Source: Rhinopomastus cyanomelas (Eukaryota > Chordata > Aves > Bucerotiformes > Rhinopomastidae). From it: a stretch of 64,000 nucleotides of DNA. A program made the translations under genes and the position numbers. The stretch covers positions 62,795 to 126,794 of the forward strand of contig VXBP01003739.1 of the NCBI GenBank assembly GCA_013400115.1. Reading direction: 5' to 3'. This document shows, in pieces, positions 37,400-49,864 of this stretch; the first letter of the stretch is position 1, and every line of letters starts with the position of its first letter. Below the pieces are notes generated by a model, which was given only the letters and a program-made list of their open reading frames with translations, searched no databases and was not told where the DNA came from.

Positions 37400-39059
37400 G
37401 ATTTGTTCCTTGTAATTTGGATGTAAAAAAACTGAAAGAAAATACTGAACTTTCCCATGGTGAAAATAAAACCTTTACTACTCAAATGCTTCCCTCTTTT
37501 GTCTCAGTGATGCTTATGCATCATCTTGTCCTAAATAAAAAAGCAAGAAACCTCTCAAAATTATAAAATTGAAATAAAAATTTGACAATTTATCGAAATG
37601 TTTCAATATTGCTAAAATAAAAGGAAAAAAAACACAGCTTGTCTTTTCATCCTTTAAAATTTAGTCAAGGAAAAGTAAAATATTTTAATTTTATCAAAAC
37701 TGCCTTTCCCAAAGTTAATTTAGGGCTTTGAAAATGTTTCTGATCAACCAGAATTGTGGAGGAGGCTGAGGTAGATGATGACAATCATCTCTTTGGTCCT
37801 GTAAATCTCTTCTTTTAGTCCATTCTGTGAACATTGCTCCTCACATGTGAGGTTGTCTCTGTGAGAAAATCAGGACTTGGAGCAGAACTTCAGTTTGTTC
37901 TCAGATGGCTGAAGTCGGCGTGGCTCCTGGCTGTGAAAGCAAACGAGGCCCCTTGCACACATGGTTGCAAGTGAGCACTCAAGCAGTGTCGGCAAGGATT
38001 TAGTTTGGACTTGCTGTGTGGAGGATTTATTCAGTAAACCCCATAATCTCCGTTTGCAAAGTCTTGTTGGAGGAGACTTTTAAGCTACACCATATTTTCT
38101 TTTTAGGGATTGGTTTTACCTGCAATGTGCCCTACCTAACGTATTCCCTTCTTGATTTTCATTACAATTTTGTAGGGAAAATTGTAGGGAAAATGTCATT
38201 ACAATTACGTAGGGAAGAATCACAGAATTCAGTTTCTCCGTTTCAGATGAAAAAGTAAAGTATTTCACTTTACTTTGAATTTTAGACTGTACTTTGAACA
38301 TCCCGTTCAAGCTCAACCATCCGTCATGAACCATATCTTCATTAAAGTTAAAATGTTTCAGGCTTTGCATGAAAACTATTTTGATAGTTCACATTCTGAG
38401 AAAATAAAGATTTGATCACTGGGGATAAACTAACCTAAATAAGAGATGCCTAATTTTAAGAGTAATTGCCTGAGAGTAGACTGTTTGGTAAAAGGAATAC
38501 ATAACAGAAGGTGGAAGTAATCGCTTTTGCCACCAACACATGGGAGAAAGGAAAAAGCGGAGGGATCTCGGTGGGTTTTTTTTTACATTCCAGCAGATAC
38601 AGGAAAACGGTCACAAAGAAGCAGCATATCCTCACCAAAAATTTTCAGAATGAGAACATTAATCACTGCTGCTGTTTTTCCTAGAAGGCATGATTAAAAA
38701 TCAGTTTCTGATGGCTGTGTGCAACATCTAAGGGCAAAGGAGGTAACTGAAGGCAATCTACGAGTACTGTGATAGCGTAAGAAGCCTGCAAGGGAAAAAT
38801 AGAGCATCAGCCTATGCTTAAAACCAGGCAGTTCAGGTCAACTTAACTGAAAAGTCTTTTATAGCATCGAAAAAAAAATATTTAAAATAAACAGGGTGGT
38901 GAGTGGAATAAAAAGATGTTAAACTGGAGATTCCCACAGGGAACAAAATTAGCCCAAAAGAGAAAGGGTTATATCCATTTAGAATTAAATGAATGGACCA
39001 AGACCCTTTTGTGGTAGGGTTTCTTCTCTTGTTTAAACATAGTTGTAATAAATGCTGTA
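37400..39059 (+). other. Intronic DNA, no gene recognised
   Basis: AT-rich sequence. A small local duplication (gtagggaaaattgtagggaaaa) occurs near 38172. No gene recognised. Confidence 0.5.
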
Positions 39060-40250
39060 AGTACCCTCTGTAGACTTCCTTCTTTGTTTCTGGCTGTTTT
39101 TCCCAGGAGCTTTTTGTTCATTCCTGCTGGCCTTCTGGCATTTTTGCCTGAGTTCCCCTATGTTGGGATGAACTGCTCCTGAACTTGGAGGAGGTGACTC
39201 CTGAGTATTAATTCACTTTCTTGGGCCTCTTTTCCCTCTAGAACTTTATCCATGATACTCTACCAAGCAGATCTCTGAAAAAGACAAAGTATGCTCTCCT
39301 GAAGTCCTGGGTAGTGAAGAGTGTTGTGCACCCTCCTTGCTGCTTTAAGGATCTTGCTGACTTTTTCATGATCACTGGAGCCAAGGCTGCCCTAGAGCTT
39401 CACATGCCCAGACAATCTACCCTTCTGAGTGGAAAGAGTCTAGCACAACACTTCTCCTTGTTGGCTTCCTCAAGTGATCAGAGAAGGAATCTGTGATAAA
39501 CATATTCCTGAAACATTGTGGATTGCTTATGCCCTACTGTGTGTTGTTTTTCCAGCAGATGTTGCTGTGGTTGAAGTCCCCCATGTGGACCAGGACTTGT
39601 CTGTATGAGGCTGCTCCTATATTTCTACAGACAGCCTCATCCGTTCAATATTCAAGATCAGGCAGTTTGTAGCAGACCCCCACCAGTGTCACCTCTTCCA
39701 GCCCTTCCTTTAATCCTGGCCCATAAGCTCTCAGCTGGCTACTCATGCATCCCCAGGCAGACCTCCAAGCACTCCAGCTCTCATTGACTCCCCTGCCCAT
39801 CTTTCCTGAGGAGCCTGTAGGCTGTTCTTCTACTCCAGTAGGCACAGAAGTACCGCAACATCGCTGTGATGTCAGTAAGATCATAGTCCTGCAGGTATGT
39901 ACATGTCTATAACTGCATTGCCCCCCCCCATGCTACGTGTGTTTGCATCAAGTCATTTGAGATGGAGGTTCAGTGACACTCTTAAGGCCTACAGTGGCTG
40001 GATCTCTTTGTGCTGCTCGTCAGGTGCTCTCCTGCTGAACTCTAATCCCTTTTCAGACTCTGAGCATCTGCTGTCACTGGCATGAAATGATAGTAGTGGG
40101 ATTGAGGGTATCCTGCCCTAGCAACTTTTGTTTAAAGTCCTGTTCATGAGCTTGCAAGTCTAGGACCAAAAGATGCTCTTTCCCTTCTGTAGCAGATGGA
40201 CCCCATCAGCCCTCCAATCCACTTCCAATGCAGTTTTTGTTATATGATGC
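39060..40250 (-). mobile_element. CR1 LINE endonuclease-domain fragment
   Basis: Minus-strand CR1 covering the APE-type endonuclease part of ORF2 and nothing downstream of it. Reading 5' to 3' on the minus strand: about 39955 gives HLK..DANTRSMG; 39915-39830 gives QDYDLTDIT; 39780-39650 gives VNESWSAWRSAWGCMSSQLR and EVTLVGVCYKLPD; about 39600-39545 gives QVLVHMGDFNHSNICW; about 39395-39340 gives GSLGSSDHEKVSKIL, containing the SDH motif typical of APE endonucleases; about 39130-39070 gives PAGMNKKLLGKTARNKEGLQ. Stops and frame changes are scattered, so this is an old inactive copy. It ends without RT or a 3' tail, which is unusual for a 5'-truncated LINE. The limit near 40250 is approximate. 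Confidence 0.87.
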
Positions 40251-41669
40251 CTCTGTAAGTTATATTCCCACCCACTGTGATGATAAAAGAAGACATAACT
40301 GTGAAATCATTGCAACATCTGACCATGAAACATAAGTGGAAACCAAATCTGGCCACATGTTATTTTGAAGTTTGATTGCGTATCGCATGTCCTTTATGAA
40401 CTAGTTACACAGTGATCCCCTGTGAGGAAAATTCCTCTCTCACAACCTTCCACTTTTGTCAGGCTTTTTGTCTTCCTGGGTATGTGATTTTTACCCATTC
40501 ACAGGCATCTCTACTACAGATGAATTTTTCTTTTAGCCTCTTCCTTTCGAGCCTGTGAAAGTGGGCTTTCATGTACACAAACAGCACTGAAAAGTCAAAG
40601 GATGAAAAATGTGTCCTTTGTAGGTTTCTTCCAAATAAAGAAAAGAATAACAAAACCAGTAAGTTTGATGATGGTCAGAATATCCTTTGCCGTTATTTTC
40701 TATCAGATTGTGTTGATAGAAGCTGTGGTGCACTTCAGAATAAAAAACAAAAAAGGAGATTTTTGTACTAATTGAATGGAAGTGTAAAGTAACAGTTCTG
40801 TCTTGCTTCATGTCACCTTAGAAACAGACTGATGGCTGAAGCCAGTAGTCAGCGGTCTCATATGGATCCAGAGAGGGTTTTGTTTCTGTCTTCCATTTCT
40901 ATTTTAGAATTGACATCTGCTTTGGCCATGCTGTAAGTGTCTGTGTGAGCTCATGTTTTTGTGAGGAACACATGACTGGATGCCTGTGAATACATATAGT
41001 AATGTAAAAAAAATTCCCAGGTTTAAAAGGAATGGGTCTTGTAGTCTATTTTTTTTTCCAAAGAATGAATAGAAGGAAGACCCCACAAAAAACATTGATA
41101 AAAGGCCTTTCCTAAAGCACTAAAATAAATAACTGATCTCTTGAAGGCTGCTAATTTTGAGCAGAAAAGCTTACGACTGTAGCTGACATGTTGGTGAAAA
41201 GCATCATTAACTTGTTTGTGCAATGAAACCATTGTTGTCATAAATATGAAGGGATTTTGAAAAAGTGCTTTTTTACTTAAAGGAGAAAAAGACACCAAGG
41301 TGTGGCTAACACCCTCTTGTCTGTTAGAAGTTTATATCTAAATCCCTCATCCTACGCCTTGGCGTGTTGGGTAATACTTGCCACTTACATACATTCAGAG
41401 AGAAATATTATTTAAATGATTTGTTTTTAAGATTATTTTCTATTACCTCATCTCAAAAAATACTGCCCGTATTAGATGAAAAATTAACTGTCTTTACAAG
41501 ACTAAGTAATTTTTTTTGAGATTTTTGATGAGCTTCCACACAAATGAAAAAACACGAGTGGAAGATATTTCTGTGCTACAGCTGGTGCCCGTGTATTGGT
41601 CACGTACTTGAATGGATGTAGTGGATGTACTGGAATGGGGCTTTACTTCGGCTTGACCATTAATCCCAG
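40251..41669 (+). other. Intronic DNA, no gene recognised
   Basis: AT-rich sequence without a recognisable gene or repeat family. Confidence 0.5.
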
Positions 41670-42693
41670 TAACGGTACCACTAAGGGAAGATCCAGCCTG
41701 ACAGATCTAGTGGCCCTCTATGACAGGATTACAGCACTGATGGGTAAGGGTAGAGCAACTGATGTCGTCTACCTGGACTTGTTCAAGTCATTTGACACTG
41801 TCCCGCCTGACATACGTGTCTCTAAAAGAGACATGGATTTGACAGATGGACTGCTTGGTGGATAAGGAATTGGCTGTATGGTGGCATTCAAAGAGTTGTG
41901 TCTAAGCAGAGATCAGTTACGAGTGGCGTTCCTCATGGGTCTATTTTGGGTCTGGTGCTGGTTAATATATTTGTTGTCAACACAGACATTGGCACTGAGT
42001 GCACACTCAGCAAGGTTGCTGATGACACCAAGTTGTGTGGGGTGATCAACACGCTGAAGGGAAGGGAGGCCATCCAGAGGGACCTAGGCAGACCTGAGAA
42101 CTGGACCTGTGCCAAGCAGTGAGCTGCCTCTGGATTGGGGCAATCCCAAGCACAAACATGTCTGGTTGGTGAAAGGTTTGACAGCAGCTCTGAGAAGGAC
42201 TCGGGGGTGTTGGTAGAGGAGAAGCTCGACATGAGCCAGCAGTGTGTGAGTGCAGCCTAGGCAGCCAACTGCACCTTGGGCTGTATCAAAAGAGCTGTCA
42301 CCAGCAGGTCAGGGAAGGTGATTCTCCAGCTCTGCTCTTGTGAGACCTCACCTGGAGTACTGTGTCCAGTTCTGGAGTCCAGTACCTGGAGGGTCCTACA
42401 GGAAGGTTGAAGAGGGACTTTTTACAAGGGACTCTAGTGGTAGGGCAAGGCGGGATGATTTAAACCTAAAAGAGGGCACGTTTATATTAGATGTAAGTAA
42501 GAAATTCCTCACTATGAGGGTGGTGAGGCACTGGAACAGGCTGTAGATGCCCTCTCCCTATAAGTGTTCCAGACTGAGTTGAATGGGGCTCTGACCAACC
42601 TGGTCTAGTGAGAGGTTTCTCTGCCTAAGGCAAAGGGGTTAAAATTAGATGGTCTTTGGGGTCCCTTCCAGCCTGAGCCAGTCTATGGTTTTT
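41670..42693 (+). mobile_element. CR1 LINE, old RT-bearing copy
   Basis: Plus-strand CR1 with 3' end. It reads [40 protein letters not shown], then GVPHGSILGLVLVNIFVVNT, LSKVADDTKLCG and AIQRDLGRPENW, with a frame change near 41865. The C-terminal stretch survives as FILDVSKKFLTMRVVRHWNR (about 42476-42540). The 3' end is gatggtctttggggtccctt, gccagtctatgg, with a single tail block. It is more diverged than the 28.3-29.7 kb copy. Confidence 0.92.
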
Positions 42694-44453
42694 TTTCTGG
42701 TTCCTAGCAATGTAAGCAGGTTTAGATGTTCCAGGCTTTCAATGCAATGAGGACTATAAGAGAAGGAAATGCTGTTGTCTGTTCTGCCTGACGTTCTCTG
42801 GCACCATGTGTTGGTGACTGAACGGTGCACTCTCCTGCCCGCCGGAGGCACTGCCTGCCTGTGCCTGCACTGAGGGTCTTACTGAGGCTTCTCTGGAGTC
42901 TTTGACATCGATTCACCCGCTTGAAACAAGAACAACTCTGATTTCACGTGTTTCTGTAATGTCCTTTGTAAACTTTTCACAGGCCTGTGCTGAAGTGTTC
43001 TTGGCCTAGTCACCAGTCACATATAATTAATCATTAAAGATGAAACTGTGCGCTTGAAGGCAGCTGAGACAGTCCTGCTGGGCAGGACTGGGTCTCACAT
43101 GAGCTCTGGTTATCTGTCTTGAGCTCCTTCAGGAGCAGCGTGACTTGAAGCTGCCATGAAACAATTCACTTGTGATGATGTACGGTGAGTCACATGAGGT
43201 GTGGCTCCTTATGCTTAGGTGGCTCGTTAAGGCAACCGAAAGCTTCATCTCTTTGCGTTTTACAGTGGTAGGGTTAGTTGTGTGCACGGGGAGAGAAGAC
43301 GGCTCAGAGGGTAAACTCGTTCTGTGTGGGATGGTTGTGTCCCAACACTGAACGTACTTGAGCTGAATTTGTCTTCCGCTTTTTTGGTACCAAGACAGTG
43401 GCCTTCCTCGTGTGTCCTACTTAGCTGGGCCATAATGTGGTGCTGAGGCCTAGCTGGGAGGTAGGAGAGGATGAGCCTTTTTTATTGACTTTTAGCCTCA
43501 ACTTTCAGTGTTTGTTTCAGGAAATGAATTTGTTAGTGCCATTTCCTAACAAGCCTGCTTGCTGTTTTTCAAATTCACATTCAGCATTACTTCTGACACC
43601 CACCTCCACGTGCTGGGGTGTCTAATGGTTACAACTAACGTGCCATCTCGTGACTTCAGAACCCATGCGAGCCGAAATGAATATTTATCATTTTACAATT
43701 GCCACAAGTCTAACTACCAAAATGAAGCAGGTGCTGTATTTCCTTTTTGCTTTATTTTTTCATTGGTAGAATAATCGTTTTAAGAGCAGAAAAAGAGAGG
43801 AAAAAGCTCAATGCTGCAACATACTAACAGCATCTTCAAAATCTGCCATTTTTTTGGTTGACAATAGCCTATTTTCCAGAGGCTGGGCTATGCAGAGCCC
43901 CTGTATGTAAGCCAAGCCTAGCATGGAACAATTTGTTTACAGGGTGGGGTTTTTTCATCACAATGGATAAATCAATGCAAAGCCGTCTGGTTTGCAGACT
44001 GGTTACGTCCCCCTTTTAAAAGGGCATGAACGCAGCGCCAGCTGCAAGGCACGGTGCAGAATGAATGCCTGATCTTGAGCGGCGCAGCTCCTGCTGGGAG
44101 CCTGATTTCCAGCTCCCAGCTTCGCTCTCAGTCTCCTGGATATCACGCTTGGTAACTGTTAGACAGAAGACAAATGGATCCTTATCATCACCAACACAGC
44201 ACAGTTCATATTAACTGTTGTATTCCTCTGATGAAGCGCTGAAATGACTGGGTACGGTGTGAGTACAGATCTGAGAGCAGTCAAAAGAAGCTTGGCACAG
44301 TTTGGTGCTAGGACTTTCTTTTCTTTACCAGGATAGTTGAAGGAACAGTTTCCACCAGCGGCACTTTAATGTCTTTGAAATGTGTGACAGATGCAAAGTT
44401 CTTACTTTCCTTTCTCATATATATATATGAATTTATTCTTTCAATATATGAGT
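42694..44453 (+). other. Intronic DNA, no gene recognised
   Basis: No gene or known repeat recognised. Open frames at 43437-43625 and 43559-43774 have no identifiable product. An AT microsatellite lies just before the next CR1 (44418-44430). Confidence 0.5.
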
Positions 44454-44814
44454 TCAGTCTGGAGAAGAGGAGGCTCCCAGGTGACCTTGTTGTGGCCTTC
44501 CAGTGTCTGAAGGGGGCCTACAAAAAGGCTGGGGAGGGGCTTGTTAGGATGTCAGGTAGCGACAGGACTAGGGGGAATGGAGCAAAGCTGGAGATGGGTA
44601 GATTTAGAGTGGATGTGAGGAGGAAGTTCTTCACTGTGGGAGTGGTGAGAGCCTGGAATGGCTTGCCCAGGAAGGTGGTTGAGGCCCCTTCCCTAGAGAT
44701 GTTTAAGGCCAGGCTGGATGGGGCTCTGGCCAGCCTGATCTGCCCATGTTAGGGGAGTTGGAACTGCATGATCCTGTGGTCCCTTCCAACCCAGACTGAT
44801 TCTGTGATTCTATA
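44454..44814 (+). mobile_element. CR1 LINE 3' fragment
   Basis: Plus-strand copy. It reads [70 protein letters not shown] in one open frame. It ends atcctgtggtcccttccaac, gattctgtgattctata. It belongs to the same coding lineage as the copies at 24411 and 52291, but here the first tail block ends directly in terminal repeats. Confidence 0.94.
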
Positions 44815-44831
44815 ACTTCTTCCCAGTGCCC

Positions 44832-44871
44832 GGGGGGGGGGGGGGGGGGGGGGGGGGTGGGGGNNNNNNNN
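44832..44871 (+). repeat. Poly-G run of 26 followed by an 8-N gap
   Basis: Twenty-six consecutive G (44832-44857), one T, five G, then eight N (44864-44871). It separates two CR1 3' ends. A pure G run next to a gap may be a real homopolymer or quadruplex-prone tract that stopped sequencing, or an artefact of base calling. Confidence 0.97.
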
Positions 44872-45042
44872 TGGGTGGGTGGTGGTGTGTGGAGTCTCCT
44901 TCTCTGGAGACATTTAAAACCATCTTGGACTTGGTCTTGGTGATCCTACCGTGGTGGGATGGGGTTGGACTGGATGATCTTTTGAGGTTCCTTCCAGTCC
45001 CTAATGTTCTGTGATTCTGTGTGATTCTGTTCTGTGATTCTG
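44872..45042 (+). mobile_element. CR1 LINE 3' tail fragment
   Basis: Plus-strand CR1 3' end beginning beside the gap: ggagtctccttctctggaga, ttggtcttggtgatcctacc, ggactggatgatcttttgag, then repeated gtgattctgt units. The terminal repeat is expanded to about four imperfect copies. Its relationship to the CR1 at 44454-44814 is unclear because of the gap. Confidence 0.92.
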
Positions 45043-47248
45043 AGTTCCTCATATATATAATATGGATTAGGGCACAATAAGAGTGTGTAAAATTACTGAT
45101 ATCTGTCCTAGCTGAGCTACCTGGAATTATTCTGTCTGTTAGACTCTCTTTTTGGTCCCAGTAACAGCTTTAGTGCAGCCCTTTCTGAAGCCTGTTCATA
45201 AATCTTCTTAATTGACCAGGTTTGAGTACAGCATTTCCCTTTCAGAAACAGTGTAGTTAGCACTCATTTCTCCATACAAATGTTAGATTAATAATAATTA
45301 TAGACAATTTAGGACAATGTGGGTTTTTTTAGGTACATCCCTGCACAATGAAGGATAACAAAAGTTTTAAATATCAGCAAGAGGGACAAGTAGTCATCGT
45401 GCCAAAGCAGCCAGAAATGCTGACGGAGTGGAACACATAGACACTGTTTGTTCTGATGATTCACAGCCATAAATCCTCCAGGGGCATTAGGTGTCTGAAC
45501 CATCTGCCCTTTGGCACCTCTGCAGCACGTGGTAAATCCATTGGCATCACACATGAGACATATATTCCCAAACACAATTTCTTCTTGATTTAGGGAAATC
45601 CCTCTTTTGTTCGTACTTAATAAGATTATCCCAAGTAGTGGCCTTAAACCTCTGTCCTTTTAGTACTTCTGCAAGTTATTTTGGAGGAGTAATTAATTAT
45701 TCCTTACTCAGTTTGCTGCCTCACATCAATCCTTTTCCTAGATGCTCGTCTCTCTCTGTGCCTGGGCACTTAGCCCAGGCTGTAGATTTCAAAGGCAGCA
45801 GGGTGCTGAGAGGTTAGACACTGTAATGTTGTAAGTACCTCTGTGGATCTCACATTTCATCACTAGCTGAAAATTGATGCTCTCTTATTTGTTTGAGCAA
45901 CAGCTGTGTATGCAATATATAGATAAGGCTGTACACAAAATGTTCTTTGTGTTGGAGATAGCTCACACAATTCATTACAAGGGTAGCAACGAGGCTGAAA
46001 CACATTTTATTTTGTTCCTGGCAGTACTTAACACATTCTTCAGTGTAGAGATGCTAAGATGTACAGAACAGTCATGATTGAACTTGCTGCTGCAATGATG
46101 GAGTGGTGTTTCTTCTGCACCATGTTGACTGGAAATAGCTTTTCCAGATACTGCAGTTTTTCATTGCTTGATGTCCATTCCACACAGCCTGCAGATGGCT
46201 TTATATAGTGCGCTGCGCACACGCGTTTTGTTATGCATGCGCTCGAGTTTTATGTGGGAAGAATGGCTTTCTTCCTAAGGGCCACTGCGTGAACAGGAAG
46301 AGTTGAAAAAAGCACTCTCAGAATTTATGAGGCAACAAATTATTCCTTCATGTAATTTTTTTAGGCTCCATTTTGCTTTTTGTGCCTGAGTGACTTTGGG
46401 GACAGTGGAGAGCTTGGCATTGGTTTGCAGCTGGGTTTTTTAGCAGTGAATTGCTGTTTGTTAAGTTTACCAGTTGCTTGCCAAACATTTCTGGTACATT
46501 TCAGCCCTGTTGCTTGAGAAAGAGAGTGTGGTAAAGGTTTTTCTAGGTGTCTCTCACAATAGCTTACTATCAGTTTAGAAAATTGGCTGAAGCTCTTCAT
46601 AGCACAGTGTCCATCTTTTCATTACTGCGTTGTCAAAGATAACTGGTGAATATGAGGGTCGTCTGCTGTACGGGCTCATCTGTTATCATTGGCAAATTAG
46701 CTGTCCATCATGGGGAGCCAGGCTCTTCATAAAAATATGAAGAAATATGTTGCTGTATTCCATTTTAAAGCAAGGAAGAGTAAATTACTTGTATCTTTAT
46801 ATTACTCCTGGATGGTAAACAAGTGTGTACAAATAATACAAATAATTTTTATTAGAAATGGTAGATGTTCTGATGTGCAAATATTATTACTTTCTTGTAA
46901 AACAAGAAGAATTCAGGATAAATCTGTCTAGTAGTACCCATCTTTCAGTCTGAAAGGATGACAGTGTAACAGCCCAACAAATTGATGCAGATCTAAAAAA
47001 GGTGATGGGTTCGCTGTAGGTAAAACTGGCTGATTTAATTGGAAACTTGCTAATTTAATACTGGCAGTTGATAGTTCCATGCTTTATTTATGCCCTGTCT
47101 AAACTTGATTTCGCCTTAAGATCTGCTTGTGCAGAGAGCTGTTGATGTTGACAGGATTCTGCAAAGGCAGGACAAAATATGGTAATGAATCCTCATCATT
47201 GTGCTAAATATTACATCTGAGTGAAAAAAAAAGGAAAAGAAAGCTTCA
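45043..47248 (+). other. Intronic DNA, no gene recognised
   Basis: No gene or known repeat recognised. Confidence 0.5.
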
Positions 47249-47450
47249 TAAATCATAGAATCATAGAATCAGTAGGGATTGGAAGGGACCTTGAAAGATC
47301 GTCTAGTCCAATCCCCCTGCCACAGCAGGATCACCTAGACCAAGTCACACAGGAACACAGCCAGGTGGGTCTTGAATATCTCCAGTGAGGGAGACTCCAT
47401 AACCCCCCTGGGCAGCCTGCTCCAGTGCTCTGTCACCCTCAACATGTACT
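47249..47450 (-). mobile_element. CR1 LINE 3' tail fragment
   Basis: Minus-strand CR1 3' end: aatcatagaatcatagaatc, ggattggaagggaccttgaa, then ccaagtcacacaggaacaca and ccaggtgggtcttgaatatc. It shares the first tail block with the doubled-tail lineage but continues differently (cacaggaacac), as does the copy at 53478. That defines another subfamily. 5'-truncated. Confidence 0.92.
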
Positions 47451-49278
47451 GCTGCTGCTAATTGCTCTTCATTGTTAATTGAGCGCTTGTAGACTGGGGG
47501 GGAAATAAAACAACGCGGACGTATGTCTTGCACCAGTGCTTTCACACTTCTCATTGCTCCTCTTCAGCCTTCGCTGTGCTCCTGCAGTGCCAACCACTAT
47601 TAAACTGGTGGTTTTTCAGGAGAACTCTCACCCAGTTTGGTACTTTGTCAAAACCCACAACTAAAAATAAAAGCACATGTCACATTTACTCGATGTGCTG
47701 GTTTCCCTGGAGGGGGTCTCTGGTGAGGACTCTGCTCTCTCACCTACATTCAAGTCAGTGAACACTACCTTCGAGCCCAAACTGAAGAGACAAGTCAGCA
47801 ACGAAACCACTTCTGAGACTGGTAAGGGCAGAATGCTATCAGGACGACGCCACAGAAAACCCACTGAAGCAGGAGCAAACTCAAGGCGCTTTTTAGCAAA
47901 GCTCATCACAGATTATTACTACTAAATTCCTATTTCTTTTAAAACTGCTTTGTGAAATATCGATCCTGGGAACCAGATATCCCCATGTGATGTGCTAAGT
48001 CAAACAGGCTAACGTGGGACCACCTGACCCCACCTGGTCAGGTACCTTAATACCTTTGGTATCTTTGTTTTGCTTAAAGATTAAACACGTTCAGCATAAG
48101 AAAGCCAATGCAAGAAGCCTCTTTACCTTCTTCATGAAGGTGTGCACGCGGCTGTTTTCATTCAAAACCTGTCACTGACGGTGTGTACCAACCTAATATG
48201 TGAAGGACGTCGTTAAAAACAGGGTTTACGTTTAGATAGGGGTGACGAGACTGCTGAGAACGTCGGCAAGATCCCCCAAATACAGCATAGCCATCTAACT
48301 GTGACTTTAGGTGTCTGATTACCTCTAACACATAGGCACGTGCATGTCAAAATGATCTTATACATGAGAAAATGAATACCAACTTTTCCTAAGAGCAGAG
48401 CAGCTCTTGTCTAACAGAACAGCCACAGAAAGATCTTCTGTGGTACAGGAAGCTGGTGCCAATCTTAGTGCTTCTGGAACAGGATCAGAGAAATGATCCC
48501 CTCATCTTCTTTCCTGCCTGACTGTACTATTGTAACTGAGAAGCAGAGTTTCCTCTGCACCAGCTTATGAAGCCGTTAGAAATCACTGAGTTGCTGCTGA
48601 AATTTGTCTGTTTTTACAGGACAGTCAAATGTAAAGATTTCAGTTGTGACTTTCCTCCTTCTGTCACAAAGAGATACAATTCACCTCTGAGTTTGTGTTC
48701 AGTTGCTGATCAGTAATTTAAAATATTCAGTGGCAACCCAGAAGCTCTTAAATCATTTAGACAACTAATTAAGGATGTCATAATAAGAATTAGATGTGAT
48801 CTGTATTTGTTCATAAGAGAACAAACACAAGAGTTCAAGCACTTGATTCTGTAGCCACAGCATTTGTGATCAACCTTATAGGCTGAAGTGAAAAAGCAGG
48901 AGTGTGGCAGAAAGGAACTGCCTTAAGAACATAGTAACTGAAATTGGGGTTCCATGGTTAAATGGGGTCCTGTGGCAAGGATCTCAATCCAGTTGAGCCA
49001 GAGTGTAATGCTTGAAGATGTGGGTCAAGATGCTGTTTTAAATTGAATATTAATAATTAAGTAAAAGGTGACTGAATGGAATCCACTAATGCAGTGTTAA
49101 GCGTGCTAGGCAGTACAATGCACACTTCAAAATATATAGATACAGAAAATTGTAGCTCTGTGTTGTATTTCAGGTCAGCACCTTGTTTTCTTTGACTATC
49201 TGGTTAACTGTGGATTGACTGAAGAGCGGGTATCTAATGTGTTAAACTGCTTTTTTATTCTATTGTGTTTTTTCTCAG
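47451..49278 (+). other. GRM8: End of the long upstream GRM8 intron
   Basis: Sequence between the last upstream CR1 and the first GRM8 exon seen here. It ends in a strong pyrimidine tract and AG. No exon of the 'RLFKIPQISYAST' type (the expected preceding GRM8 exon, from memory) was recognised here or further upstream. Confidence 0.6.
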
Positions 49279-49414
49279 GAGGCGTTTGCATTGCGCAGTC
49301 GCTCAAAATCCCTCGGGAACCAAAACCAGGAGAGTTTGAGAAGATCATCAAGCGCTTGTTGGAAACCCCAAATGCTCGAGCGGTCATCATGTTTGCAAAT
49401 GAAGATGATATTAG
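49279..49414 (+). CDS. GRM8: GRM8 internal coding exon (first of three here)
   Basis: This exon encodes part of the extracellular ligand-binding domain of metabotropic glutamate receptor 8, a presynaptic Gi/o-coupled class C receptor for glutamate. It follows a strong pyrimidine tract ending in ttttttctcag; AG is at 49277-49278. It begins with the last two bases of a split Gly codon (GA) and continues GGC GTT TGC, reading [20 protein letters not shown] and on to [10 protein letters not shown]. It ends in AG, the first two bases of an Arg codon, before GT at 49415. Length is 136 nt: phase 1 in, phase 2 out. From memory, mammalian GRM8 is nearly identical here, while GRM4 and GRM7 differ clearly (for example at the [12 protein letters not shown] stretch). 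The donor (AG|gtgcct) departs from consensus at +4 and +5. Reading into the intron meets a stop after about nine codons. Confidence 0.96.
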
Positions 49415-49864
49415 GTGCCTGTTTCTTAATTTTATACATTAAACATGTTCTGTCTTCTCAGAGGTGCTTGCCTGGCTGGTGTGGAGTGCAGGAGGCTACA
49501 GATTCAAATCCCATGTGAAGTTTCTTGCAGATCTGGTGATAAAAACTGAGTGCTGGTGCTTTATTCTGTGGAGATGTAACCTAGTTCCTAAGAGTGCAGC
49601 TTCAGTAGAGCGTTACGGGGTCACTGAAGAGGAAGAAATCAATACGAACCCTGTATAAATATGGCTAAAGATGAATCAGGTTGACTTGTATCGTACCCTG
49701 TCTTGAGTTCATTACAACCGTTGTTGAATACACTGTAGCTTGTGAAGCTATTGACTCTTTGAGTAGTGTGAGCTTACTTACGCGTAGCCAGAATTAATGC
49801 TGGGGATTCTCAAGGTCTTTGTAAATGCAGTTTGGTTAATTGGTCAATTGTTGTTTGTTTGCAG
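49415..49864 (+). other. GRM8: GRM8 intron, 450 bp
   Basis: Short intron bounded by GT (49415-49416) and AG (49863-49864). The 3' end is T/G-rich (tgttgtttgtttgcag). It contains no recognisable repeat. It is strikingly short beside the flanking introns, which exceed 49 kb and 12 kb within this window alone. Confidence 0.92.
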
